A stretch of 7,352 nucleotides of DNA. Origin: Spirochaetales bacterium (lineage in GTDB: Bacteria > Spirochaetota > Spirochaetia > Treponematales > UBA12059). The position numbers and the translations under genes were made by a program. The notes under the pieces were generated by a model. The model saw only the letters and a program-made list of their open reading frames with translations. It was not told the origin of the DNA and searched no databases. Shown piece after piece: positions 1-5,482 of this stretch (its first letter is position 1; every line of letters starts with the position of its first letter). The stretch spans positions 1-7,352 of the forward strand of contig JAFGUM010000333.1 in NCBI GenBank assembly GCA_016938515.1, read 5' to 3'.

Positions 1-150
1 AGGGAATCGGAATATAATTCCTTAGATCCATCTTGTTTATCTTCTTCAATCTTGTTCATCTTGTTCTGGATTTGGGTTTCCTTTGCGAGAAATTTTTTTG
101 ACGAATGTGGCCACGGAGGCACGGAAATAATATTTTTATAGGAGCTCACA
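1..150 (+). promoter_or_regulatory. AT-rich leader region of the dipeptidase gene
   Basis: This non-coding stretch is much more AT-rich than the genes. A perfect TATAAT lies at 13-18 and could be a -10 box, but its -35 partner would fall before the window, so this is only a possibility; it would give a leader of about 125 bases. Positions 29-65 hold a degenerate 9-base repeat, followed by a T-run at 93-99, a small palindrome GTGGCCAC at 107-114 and a GGAGGCACGGA tract. The clear functional element is the Shine-Dalgarno AGGAG at 140-144, six bases before the ATG at 151. Confidence 0.4.
29..65 (+). repeat. Degenerate 9-base tandem repeat, four copies
   Basis: Four consecutive units of the form CATCTTGTT can be read: CATCTTGTT at 29-37, TATCTTCTT at 38-46, CAATCTTGTT at 47-56 with one extra base, and CATCTTGTT at 57-65. 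Units one and four are identical. The strand is T-rich and purine-poor. It sits in the untranslated leader before the dipeptidase gene. No coding role is likely. Confidence 0.65.
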
Positions 151-1647
151 ATGCAGCTATCAGATCTTGAACCGAAGGACGTATGGGAGCGGTTTCTTGA
201 ATTATGCGCAGTACCGAGGCCGTCTCACCACGAGCAGGCTGTTTCCGCGCTACTCGCCGACAGGGCGCGAGCTCGCGGCTTCGATGTACGCGTGGACGAA
301 GCACTGAACCTGGTCATTCGCAAGAGTGCAAGCCCAGGCAGGGAGAACGCGCCAGGCATCATCCTGCAGGCACACCTCGACATGGTGCCGCAGGCCGCGA
401 GCGATTCAGGCCACAATTTCCTGGCCGACCCCATCAGGCCGCGGGTCGACCCGAAAGATCCCGCGTGGGTCATCGCCACCGGCACGACGCTCGGCGCGGA
501 CGACGGCATGGGCGTGGCGATGGCACTGGCCGTGCTCGAAGACGAGTCGCTGGAGCACGGCCCTCTCGAATGCCTCTTTACCACGAACGAGGAAGACGGC
601 ATGGACGGCGCGCGGGCGGTGCTTCCAGGAACCCTTCAGGGTAGAATACTCCTCAATCTCGATGGGGAAGATGACACCGAGTTTACTATCGGGTGCGCTG
701 GTTCCATCCGCACGACGGCAACGCTGTCACGCGCGGCCAGCAGTGTTCCAGACGCCACGCTGTGGGTAGAGGCGACCACGGCGGGGCTGCTCGGCGGCCA
801 TTCAGGCGTGGATATCGACAAGGGGCGTGCCAATGCCACGCTGACTCTGGCGCGTCTGCTCAAAAGCACGGGCGTTCCTCTCTACCTGCGATCGCTTGAA
901 GGCGGCACCGCGGCCAACGCCATACCCAGGGAAGCGCGCGCGCTGGTGGGGGTTGAACCCGGTCGTTTTGATGACCTTGCCAAAGCCTTCAAGGCGGCCG
1001 CCGCCACGATACACCACGAACTTGGCGCCCGCGATCCTGGTTTCAGCGCTACCCTGACCAGGCTCGACGAAGGAAGCGTAGCCGGTGGTAACGCCCTCGA
1101 CGCGGTAGCCAGCGTTTCGTTGCTCGACACACTCATATCTCTGCCAAACGGGCTCATACAGATGGAGCCTGACATGCCAGGGCACATACGAACGTCTCTG
1201 AATCTCGGCACGCTGCGAGCCGGCGTTACCGATGGCGTCTTCGAAGCGAGCACGCTCGTCATGGTACGTAGTTCTTCTGACGCGGAGAAAGAGCGGCTCG
1301 CGGTAACGGTAGAAAAAACCCTGCAGACCGCGCAAAACGCCGGTTGGGCCGTCTCGCAGAGCCGCCTTTCAGAGACGCCGGCGTGGACTCCCAACACGGA
1401 CAGCGAGCTGCTCAAAACAGCCCTCACCGTGTACCACGAGCTTACCGGAGAAGAGCCAAAAGTCGTTTCGACTCACGGAGGGCTTGAGACCGGCCTGTTC
1501 AGACCGGTCTTCCCTCACTGGGATATGCTGTCGCTCGGGCCCACGATACGCTACCCGCACTCGCCAGACGAGCGTGTGGAGATCGCGTCCGTGGCGCGGT
1601 CGTACCGCTTCGTACGGGAACTCGTCTCAAGGCTCTCAGGCTTCTGA
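151..1647 (+). CDS. pepD: Aminoacyl-histidine dipeptidase, PepD-type (peptidase family M20)
   Basis: Cytosolic di-zinc dipeptidase of low specificity; PepD relatives split X-His and many other dipeptides. The 498-residue length is usual for the family. Motifs seen: HLDMVP with metal ligands H75 and D77; GADDGMG with bridging D117; TTNEEDG with E147 as general base and E148 as ligand; NLDGED with D171; GGHSGVDI with H217, expected to contact substrate across the dimer; STHGGLETGLF at 440-450; and YPHSPDE with ligand H470. These line up with the E. coli PepD ligand set as I remember it, so the enzyme looks intact. The start is fixed by AGGAG at 140-144, six bases upstream. The gene is convergent with the epimerase, 14 bp away. 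E. coli PepD is credited with hydrolysing L-Ala-L-Glu in murein recycling, which fits this neighbour. Family assignment is secure; the exact substrate is inferred. Confidence 0.95.
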   Translation: MQLSDLEPKDVWERFLELCAVPRPSHHEQAVSALLADRARARGFDVRVDEALNLVIRKSASPGRENAPGIILQAHLDMVPQAASDSGHNFLADPIRPRVDPKDPAWVIATGTTLGADDGMGVAMALAVLEDESLEHGPLECLFTTNEEDGMDGARAVLPGTLQGRILLNLDGEDDTEFTIGCAGSIRTTATLSRAASSVPDATLWVEATTAGLLGGHSGVDIDKGRANATLTLARLLKSTGVPLYLRSLEGGTAANAIPREARALVGVEPGRFDDLAKAFKAAAATIHHELGARDPGFSATLTRLDEGSVAGGNALDAVASVSLLDTLISLPNGLIQMEPDMPGHIRTSLNLGTLRAGVTDGVFEASTLVMVRSSSDAEKERLAVTVEKTLQTAQNAGWAVSQSRLSETPAWTPNTDSELLKTALTVYHELTGEEPKVVSTHGGLETGLFRPVFPHWDMLSLGPTIRYPHSPDERVEIASVARSYRFVRELVSRLSGF

Positions 1648-1661
1648 TCCGGCTGGGCACT

Positions 1662-2768
1662 CTACGCGGGTTGCGGGCCTTGCAGGTACCGCAGCCCGCG
1701 TATGCCGCGTATACCCAGGCCCGGCGTATCGTTGGGGCGTATGGTCGATTCCTCGAACACGGCGCCGCCGTCCACGGGGTCTTCGCGGCATAGCACCGGC
1801 CCGTCGAGGTCTACCTTCGTTATGACTTTTTTTGCGGCGGCGAGGTGAACCGCGGCCGTTACGCTTACCTTGGCTTCCAGCATGCACCCCATCATGCACT
1901 CGACGCCGTAAACCTCTGCAAGCGCGCAGATGCGCAGCGCGTTATGCACGCCGCCCGTTTTCATCAGCTTGATGTTGACGATGTCCGCGGCGCGCGTCTG
2001 CATCACGCGGAGGGCGTCCCGTACCGAGAAGACGCTTTCGTCTGCCATGACGGGTACCTGAACGTGGTCGGTGACGTACTTGAGGCCTTCGATATCGTGC
2101 GCCGCTACCGGCTGTTCCACGAGTTCCAGCGACAAGCCCGCGTCTTCCATCGCGCCGATAAGCCGTACGGCTTCCTTTGGCTTCCAACCCTGGTTGGCGT
2201 CCACCCTCAGGTCAACGTCAAAGCCAACGGCGTCACGAATAGCCTGCATGCGCGAGACGTCCGCCACCGGGTCTTTGCCCAGCTTGAGCTTGAGAGTCCG
2301 GTAGCCGAGGGCGACCGCCTCCGCCGCGTCCATGGCCATGCGCTCTGCGTCGTTGGCGCTTATGGTAATATCGGTGACGATCCGCGGTCTGCATCCCCCC
2401 CACAAGCGGTACAGCGGCGCTCCGTACAGCTGCCCGTATAGGTCATACACGGCGATGTCGATGGCTGCCCTGGCGCTGGTATTGTGCACGATCGAGGCGT
2501 CTATGCGCGCCATGATCTCTTCGAGGTTGGCGACGTCCAGCCCCACGACCGCGGGGGCGAGGTGGTCGGTGATGGCACCGACTATGGCACCGGTCGTATC
2601 GCCGGTGATGACGCCCGTAGGAGGCGCTTCGCCATAGCCCACGGCTCCGGTATCGGTATGCAGTTCGACGATTACGTCTTCGACGCTCTCAACCGTCCGG
2701 AGCGCCGTCTTGAACGGCTTCTTGAGGAGGATTGAAACGCGCCCCACGCGTAGCTCGGTAATGACCAT
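1662..2768 (-). CDS. Dipeptide epimerase, probably L-Ala-D/L-Glu specific (enolase superfamily)
   Basis: Mg-dependent racemisation of the second residue of a dipeptide; in murein salvage it turns L-Ala-D-Glu into L-Ala-L-Glu. The protein has 368 residues, with an N-terminal capping domain (about 1-120) and a TIM-like barrel. Motifs seen: TLKLKLG with K160 and catalytic K162; RVDANQGW with metal ligand D190; LVEQP with E218; MADES with D243; NIKLMKTGG with second catalytic K267; and KVDLDGP, the DxD pair D320/D322 that binds the alpha-ammonium group and marks dipeptide epimerases within the superfamily. R24, T135 and K160 match, from memory, the glutamate-side-chain contacts of B. subtilis YkfB, so Ala-Glu specificity is likely. 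The C-terminal tail carries a short GIRGIRGLR repeat. The ATG at 2768 has no Shine-Dalgarno; a promoter ends five bases upstream. Symbols ykfB or ycjG could apply but orthology was not tested. Confidence 0.93.
   Translation of the reverse strand: MVITELRVGRVSILLKKPFKTALRTVESVEDVIVELHTDTGAVGYGEAPPTGVITGDTTGAIVGAITDHLAPAVVGLDVANLEEIMARIDASIVHNTSARAAIDIAVYDLYGQLYGAPLYRLWGGCRPRIVTDITISANDAERMAMDAAEAVALGYRTLKLKLGKDPVADVSRMQAIRDAVGFDVDLRVDANQGWKPKEAVRLIGAMEDAGLSLELVEQPVAAHDIEGLKYVTDHVQVPVMADESVFSVRDALRVMQTRAADIVNIKLMKTGGVHNALRICALAEVYGVECMMGCMLEAKVSVTAAVHLAAAKKVITKVDLDGPVLCREDPVDGGAVFEESTIRPNDTPGLGIRGIRGLRYLQGPQPA
1665..1700 (+). terminator. Strong hairpin after the dipeptidase stop, inside the epimerase 3' end
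   Basis: The arm CGCGGGTTGCGG (1665-1676) pairs with CCGCAGCCCGCG (1689-1700) over 12 positions: 11 Watson-Crick pairs and one U.G wobble when read on the + strand. The 12-base loop can form a further CCT/AGG pairing. It begins 17 bases after the pepD stop and overlaps the last codons of the convergent epimerase. No T-tract follows, so termination or 3'-end protection of pepD mRNA is inferred from position and stability alone. Confidence 0.45.
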
Positions 2769-2773
2769 GCCAC

Positions 2774-2802
2774 ACTATCCGACGCACCCGTGCGGATGTC
2801 AA
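2774..2802 (-). promoter_or_regulatory. Promoter of the epimerase gene, implying a leaderless mRNA
   Basis: On the minus strand a perfect TTGACA (2802-2797) is followed after 17 bases by GATAGT (2779-2774), which matches four of six -10 positions. Only five bases separate this box from the ATG at 2768, so transcription should begin at or within the start codon. There is no Shine-Dalgarno upstream of the ATG, which agrees with leaderless translation. The spacer holds the palindrome CGCAC-CC-GTGCG (2783-2794, + strand), a possible operator. The promoter is inferred from sequence only. Confidence 0.5.
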
Positions 2803-2812
2803 CTCCGGGTAC

Positions 2813-3028
2813 TCAGTAGCGCGCTTCAAGCACCGGCAGGTACAGCGCAAGCTGGTCAGCACCCTGGTGCAGGATGGGTACGGGTAGCGGCAGGCCAAAA
2901 GCAACGCCGTCCGGGCTCGCGTCGATGAAAGCGGCCGAGGCGACGTTGCCCACGTTGCGCCCCTCGGTATAGTCGCGCGTCAGCCAGAAAGCGGTAGCCG
3001 CTCCGCCGAGCGAGCCACCGCGACCCAC
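2813..3028 (-). CDS. Unidentified 71-residue protein or gene remnant
   Basis: The reading frame starts with GTG at 3028 and ends in TGA at 2815-2813. I do not recognise the family. The codons are mostly C/G-ending like those of the flanking genes, and the product looks like folded protein, with a Gly/Ala-rich start (GGSLGGAATAFWL), a central polar part and a hydrophobic end (PVPILHQGADQLALYLPVLEARY is 23 residues long, so only its flanks PVPIL and PVLEARY are quoted as landmarks). No signal peptide or clear membrane helix is visible. In-frame stop TGA at 3034-3032 blocks any extension upstream. It begins 13 bases after the aminotransferase stop. GAGG lies 11 bases before the GTG, and TATACT (3039-3034) lies five bases before it. 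It could be a small real gene or the C-terminal remnant of a larger one. Confidence 0.45.
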   Translation of the reverse strand: MGRGGSLGGAATAFWLTRDYTEGRNVGNVASAAFIDASPDGVAFGLPLPVPILHQGADQLALYLPVLEARY

Positions 3029-3041
3029 TACTCAGTATACC

Positions 3042-3992
3042 TCACCGTGCTGGAGTATTCCGCACATCCCGCAAATCGCCCTCGCTGTCCGCGTAGCGTT
3101 TGAGCCAGGCGTCGTACATCCGCCGTAGCCGCTCCATTTCCGGAGCCAGTCCCACTTCGACGCTTGTCAGGCGAGCCGCGTCAGAGGGAGAGCCGAGCGC
3201 AACGATGCCGCCACCCGTAACGGGTTCACCCCTGACGGGCAGGCCCACCAGCGATCGAACCGGTATCACGCGGCTTGAGGTGCTCGTAACCGCCAGAGCG
3301 AATTCGCCATCGAGCGCCTCGCTCGCCAACAGCGGACGCTCGACTGTACGCCAGCCCTCACCGGCTAGCGCGGCCAACACGGTGCGTCTCGTGACGCCTT
3401 CGAGCACGTCAGCGGCGGGCGGCGTGTATACGACACCGGATTCACCGCGCCGAGCGTAAAAGACGTTGGTGCGCGTGCCCTCCGTAATTTCGCCGCGGCC
3501 GTTCACGAGCAGGGCATCGTAGCAGCCCGCCGCCGTCGCGGCACGATAAGCCACCGTCGACAGCAGCATGGACAGGCTCTTGGCACGGGGGAAATGCCTC
3601 TCGCCGCGGAACAGCAGCGCGGCCACGCCCAGTTCGTACGCGGACGCCGGGGGCAGCACCGGAGGCAGCTCAAAGGCGTACCAGTCGGCTGGCCTGTCAT
3701 CGTGGCCAATCATCATGAGCTTGATGTTGCAATCTCGTGGTTCGTTGGCCACTACGAGGGCTCTGAGCGCCTTAACGACGTCACCTTCATTGATTGCGTG
3801 TCGTATGCCAAGAATTGCAGCTGACCTGAGGAATCTCTCTTCGTGAAACTCGGGAAAGTACAGGGTACCGGCGCGCACCTTGAGGGTCTCGTAGCAACCG
3901 TAGCCGTAGGTTACGTCGACATTGTCCAGCGTAAACGCGGCGGCTTCCGGTGCGGACAACCCGCCGTTGACGATGATGGTATTTCCTGTCAT
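3042..3992 (-). CDS. Fold-type IV PLP aminotransferase (IlvE / D-amino-acid aminotransferase / PabC superfamily)
   Basis: PLP enzyme of aminotransferase class IV, cytosolic. The start is the ATG at 3992, giving 316 residues, because GGGAGG at 4003-3998 sits five bases before it; a longer reading from 4046 has no such site. Motifs seen: YGYGCYETLKV (29-39), FHEERF with R53 expected to hold the PLP phosphate, catalytic Lys probably K138 in RAKSLSML, the EGTRTN loop at 171-176 (E171 expected near the pyridine nitrogen), and TSTSSRVIPV (236-245), a cofactor-binding turn. Members act as branched-chain aminotransferase, D-amino-acid aminotransferase or aminodeoxychorismate lyase, and short motifs cannot separate these. 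The murein-peptide enzymes nearby make a D-amino-acid or glutamate-linked role attractive, but this is context only. The last 50 residues, rich in Arg and Glu, are less family-like. Confidence 0.88.
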   Translation of the reverse strand: MTGNTIIVNGGLSAPEAAAFTLDNVDVTYGYGCYETLKVRAGTLYFPEFHEERFLRSAAILGIRHAINEGDVVKALRALVVANEPRDCNIKLMMIGHDDRPADWYAFELPPVLPPASAYELGVAALLFRGERHFPRAKSLSMLLSTVAYRAATAAGCYDALLVNGRGEITEGTRTNVFYARRGESGVVYTPPAADVLEGVTRRTVLAALAGEGWRTVERPLLASEALDGEFALAVTSTSSRVIPVRSLVGLPVRGEPVTGGGIVALGSPSDAARLTSVEVGLAPEMERLRRMYDAWLKRYADSEGDLRDVRNTPAR

Positions 3993-3997
3993 GGGAA

Positions 3998-4046
3998 CCT
4001 CCCGAATCGGCAGGATTACCATACCCCAACACCGTGCGGCGGGCAA
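3998..4046 (-). promoter_or_regulatory. Possible promoter and Shine-Dalgarno of the aminotransferase gene
   Basis: On the minus strand TTGCCC (4046-4041) is followed by 17 bases and TATGGT (4023-4018), with three and four consensus matches. Transcription would start near 4011, leaving a short leader that contains the strong Shine-Dalgarno GGGAGG at 4003-3998 before the ATG at 3992. The ribosome site is convincing and decides the start; the promoter is weak and the gene might instead be read through from the upstream Fe-S gene, 84 bases away. Confidence 0.4.
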
Positions 4047-4054
4047 GCGGATAC

Positions 4055-4070
4055 GCCCCCTGGAGGGGGC
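4055..4070 (-). terminator. Perfect 6-bp GC hairpin after the Fe-S protein gene
   Basis: Read on the minus strand, GCCCCC and GGGGGC form a perfect six-pair stem around the tetraloop TCCA. The hairpin begins six bases after the TAA stop of the Fe-S gene. No T-tract follows, so it may be a weak or factor-aided terminator, or an mRNA 3'-end stabiliser within an operon. Confidence 0.4.
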
Positions 4071-4076
4071 TCATTC

Positions 4077-4694
4077 TTATCGGTACGAAATGACTCCCAC
4101 CGGGCAGACGGCTTCGCACGCGTGGCAGGTTATGCAGTCGGCTGTGCGGATGCGCATTTTCTTCTCAGGCGTTATATCGATCGCGTGCGTCGGGCAGACG
4201 GTTCGGCAGCGACCGCAGGCGATACAGCCTGCTTCGTCGATTTTTTCACTCTTCACGGCTTTGCGGGAAGTGAGGTTGAGTATCGTGCCGTACGGGCAGA
4301 GGTGATTGTGCCACAGGGCTTCTTCGTAGAACAGCGTAATAAACACAGCCAGCGCCGTAACGTACGCCAGTAGCGGCAGTTCCATGCCAAGCTTCCGCGT
4401 CAGGAGCATCGACCCAACAAACGCGATGAGTATGGCGTATCGAAACACCGGCTTTTTTATAAATAGAGGCGTACGCGCTCTCTTGATGCCCAGCTTGCGG
4501 TACAGCCAGTCTATGGGCTTGAACAGCGTGTTCATCGGGCATATCCAGCCGCAATAGAAGCGGCTGAAAACGACAGACAGAAGCGCGCCAGCACCAAAAA
4601 CGGCCAGCCACATCTGGATGCGCCCCTTGGCCACGAGCAACGCGAACAGAGCGAGGAACAGTACCTGGGTTGCGATGTGCAGAGCCTTCTTCAT
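4077..4694 (-). CDS. Compact membrane 4Fe-4S protein, NapH/CcoG-like
   Basis: Inner-membrane electron-transfer protein of unknown partner. Hydrophobic segments lie at about 7-22, 27-45, 84-98 and 106-123. The Fer4_5-type motifs FYCGWICPM (C48, C52) and HLCPYG (C133) follow the second and fourth segments, as in NapH and NosR proteins. Two C-terminal ferredoxin clusters are complete: C157, C160, C163, C167 and C187, C190, C193, C197, the fourth Cys of each followed by Pro. At 205 residues it is shorter than typical NapH or CcoG. The ATG at 4694 is set by AAGGAG at 4707-4702, seven bases upstream. It follows the TetR gene by 87 bases on the same strand, so co-transcription or shared control is possible. 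No periplasmic reductase, flavoprotein or cytochrome gene is visible here, so the electron donor and acceptor are unknown. Confidence 0.9.
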   Translation of the reverse strand: MKKALHIATQVLFLALFALLVAKGRIQMWLAVFGAGALLSVVFSRFYCGWICPMNTLFKPIDWLYRKLGIKRARTPLFIKKPVFRYAILIAFVGSMLLTRKLGMELPLLAYVTALAVFITLFYEEALWHNHLCPYGTILNLTSRKAVKSEKIDEAGCIACGRCRTVCPTHAIDITPEKKMRIRTADCITCHACEAVCPVGVISYR

Positions 4695-4738
4695 CTACAA
4701 TCTCCTTATTGATACCCGCCCTTACCGCGGGGAACATA

Positions 4739-4757
4739 CGTGCTGTGCGACAGCACG
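4739..4757 (-). terminator. Perfect 8-bp hairpin between the TetR and Fe-S genes
   Basis: CGTGCTGT (4739-4746) and ACAGCACG (4750-4757) form a perfect eight-pair stem with a three-base loop. It begins 24 bases after the TetR-gene stop and lies 44 bases before the Fe-S start. No T-tract follows on either strand. It may end or attenuate transcription from the TetR promoter, or it may be a protein-binding inverted repeat in front of the Fe-S gene. I could not find a convincing separate promoter for that gene. Confidence 0.4.
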
Positions 4758-4781
4758 GCCCACACCGCGCGTCATGCCGGT

Positions 4782-5363
4782 TTACCGGGCTATTAGCTGC
4801 AAAACTCCGGCAACGTATCGCTGTGCGGCTTGCCTCAGACTGTTTCCCGACGGGTTGATGCGCCAGGCTGACACGAGGAGCCTGAACCCCCCGACCAGGG
4901 CCAGAGCTACCGCGTCCCTGTCGATGTCTGCTCGTATCGACCCATCGTCTATACCCGCGGACAATAACCCGCCAAACCGTGCCCTCGTACCGTCCATGAT
5001 CGCCGCGATACGGGCCTTGAGCCCCTCGTCGTTGCGGAACAGATCCTCGGGGTACAGCATGATAGTCAACGCGGGCTCCTGCTCGAACAGGCGAGCCTGC
5101 TCTGTAAAAAAACCCGCGATCGTCTCTCTGGCGTTACCGGACAGCGCGACCGCCCGCTCATACGTCGAATCACGGCGGATCGTCATCTCGTCGAGCACCG
5201 CCGTCAGTATTGAAGCTTTGGAGCTGAAATGCCGGTACAGGGCTGCCTCTGACACGCCAACAGCCTGGGCAATTCGCTTGATCGTCAATTCCTGGATGCC
5301 CGCAGATGAGATGAGCTCGAACGCGGCTTTGATTATTTCAATTTTGCGCTCTGTTGATCGCAC
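4782..5363 (-). CDS. TetR/AcrR-family transcriptional regulator
   Basis: One-component repressor with an N-terminal helix-turn-helix and a ligand-binding C-terminal domain. From the chosen GTG the protein has 193 residues, usual for the family. The DNA-binding domain is clear: TIKRIAQAVGVSEAALYRHF (27-46) followed by SSKASIL. The C-terminal half is helical with no recognisable ligand signature. I chose GTG at 5363 because AGGAG at 5373-5369 precedes it by five bases. The upstream in-frame ATG at 5399 has no ribosome site and lies inside the predicted -10 box, so it would be untranscribed. The gene is divergent from the MFS transporter and upstream of the Fe-S protein on the same strand. The palindrome over its promoter suggests autorepression. 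The inducing ligand is unknown; a substrate of the transporter is one guess. Confidence 0.92.
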   Translation of the reverse strand: MRSTERKIEIIKAAFELISSAGIQELTIKRIAQAVGVSEAALYRHFSSKASILTAVLDEMTIRRDSTYERAVALSGNARETIAGFFTEQARLFEQEPALTIMLYPEDLFRNDEGLKARIAAIMDGTRARFGGLLSAGIDDGSIRADIDRDAVALALVGGFRLLVSAWRINPSGNSLRQAAQRYVAGVLQLIAR

Positions 5364-5372
5364 GTCATCTCC

Positions 5373-5398
5373 TGTTTGTGAGCGAGCGTTCACTAACA
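5373..5398. promoter_or_regulatory. Probable TetR operator, 26-bp imperfect palindrome
   Basis: The left half TGTTTGTGAGCG and the right half CGTTCACTAACA are inverted copies around a two-base centre: 10 of 13 position pairs match, including TGTT/AACA and GTGA/TCAC. The core resembles the TGAACG..CGTTCA sites bound by many TetR-family proteins. It covers the -10 box and start point of the regulator's own promoter and its 5' leader, the expected place for an autorepression site. Confidence 0.7.
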
Positions 5399-5423
5399 TA
5401 GTATACAACGACCATGCTGTCAA
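5395..5423 (-). promoter_or_regulatory. Near-consensus promoter of the TetR gene
   Basis: On the minus strand a perfect TTGACA (5423-5418) is followed by 17 bases and TATGTT (5400-5395), which matches four of six -10 positions. The start point should be near 5388, giving a leader of about 25 bases that includes AGGAG before the GTG at 5363. The -10 box and start point fall within the 26-bp palindrome. Confidence 0.65.
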
Positions 5424-5447
5424 GCATTCATATTCATGCATCCACCG

Positions 5448-5476
5448 ATGACAAAGCGGCACGTATCCTGTATACC
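5448..5476 (+). promoter_or_regulatory. Probable promoter of the MFS gene, implying a leaderless mRNA
   Basis: ATGACA (5448-5453, five of six -35 matches) is followed by a 17-base spacer and TATACC (5471-5476, four of six). Six bases later comes the ATG at 5483, so transcription should begin at the start codon. No Shine-Dalgarno precedes this ATG. A second, weaker pair, TTGTGA (5376-5381) and TAGTAT (5399-5404), overlaps the TetR operator and could give a repressible longer transcript. Confidence 0.45.
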
Positions 5477-5482
5477 GTCTAT

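Noticed and set aside
29..65. CRISPR-like array in the leader
   Set aside because: The repeat units are only nine bases long and contiguous, with no spacers and no cas genes in the window.
98..133. TTGACG (98-103) with TAATAT (128-133) as a pepD promoter
   Set aside because: The spacer would be 24 bases, far too long, and the transcript would begin at the Shine-Dalgarno itself.
802..1427. Two long minus-strand frames (177 and 181 codons) opposite pepD
   Set aside because: They lie wholly inside a confidently identified gene, show no family motifs and arise from its GC-rich codon pattern.
1845..2441. 198-codon plus-strand frame opposite the epimerase
   Set aside because: It is antisense to a gene with all catalytic residues in place and has low-complexity, unfamiliar sequence.
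3993..4046. Longer aminotransferase start at 4046
   Set aside because: The extra 18 residues have no family match, and a strong Shine-Dalgarno points to the ATG at 3992.
4618..5451. 277-codon plus-strand frame across the TetR gene and its flanks
   Set aside because: It covers the TetR gene, the intergenic hairpin and the divergent promoter region in antisense; it has Ser/Arg-rich shadow composition.
5364..5462. Longer TetR starts at 5462 or 5399
   Set aside because: They run through the -35 and -10 boxes and the operator; the GTG at 5363 has a proper AGGAG.
5414..5482. Longer MFS start at ATG 5414
   Set aside because: The extra 23 codons have non-gene-like base use and overlap the -35 box of the TetR gene; kept only as a minor alternative with the weak promoter at 5376-5404.
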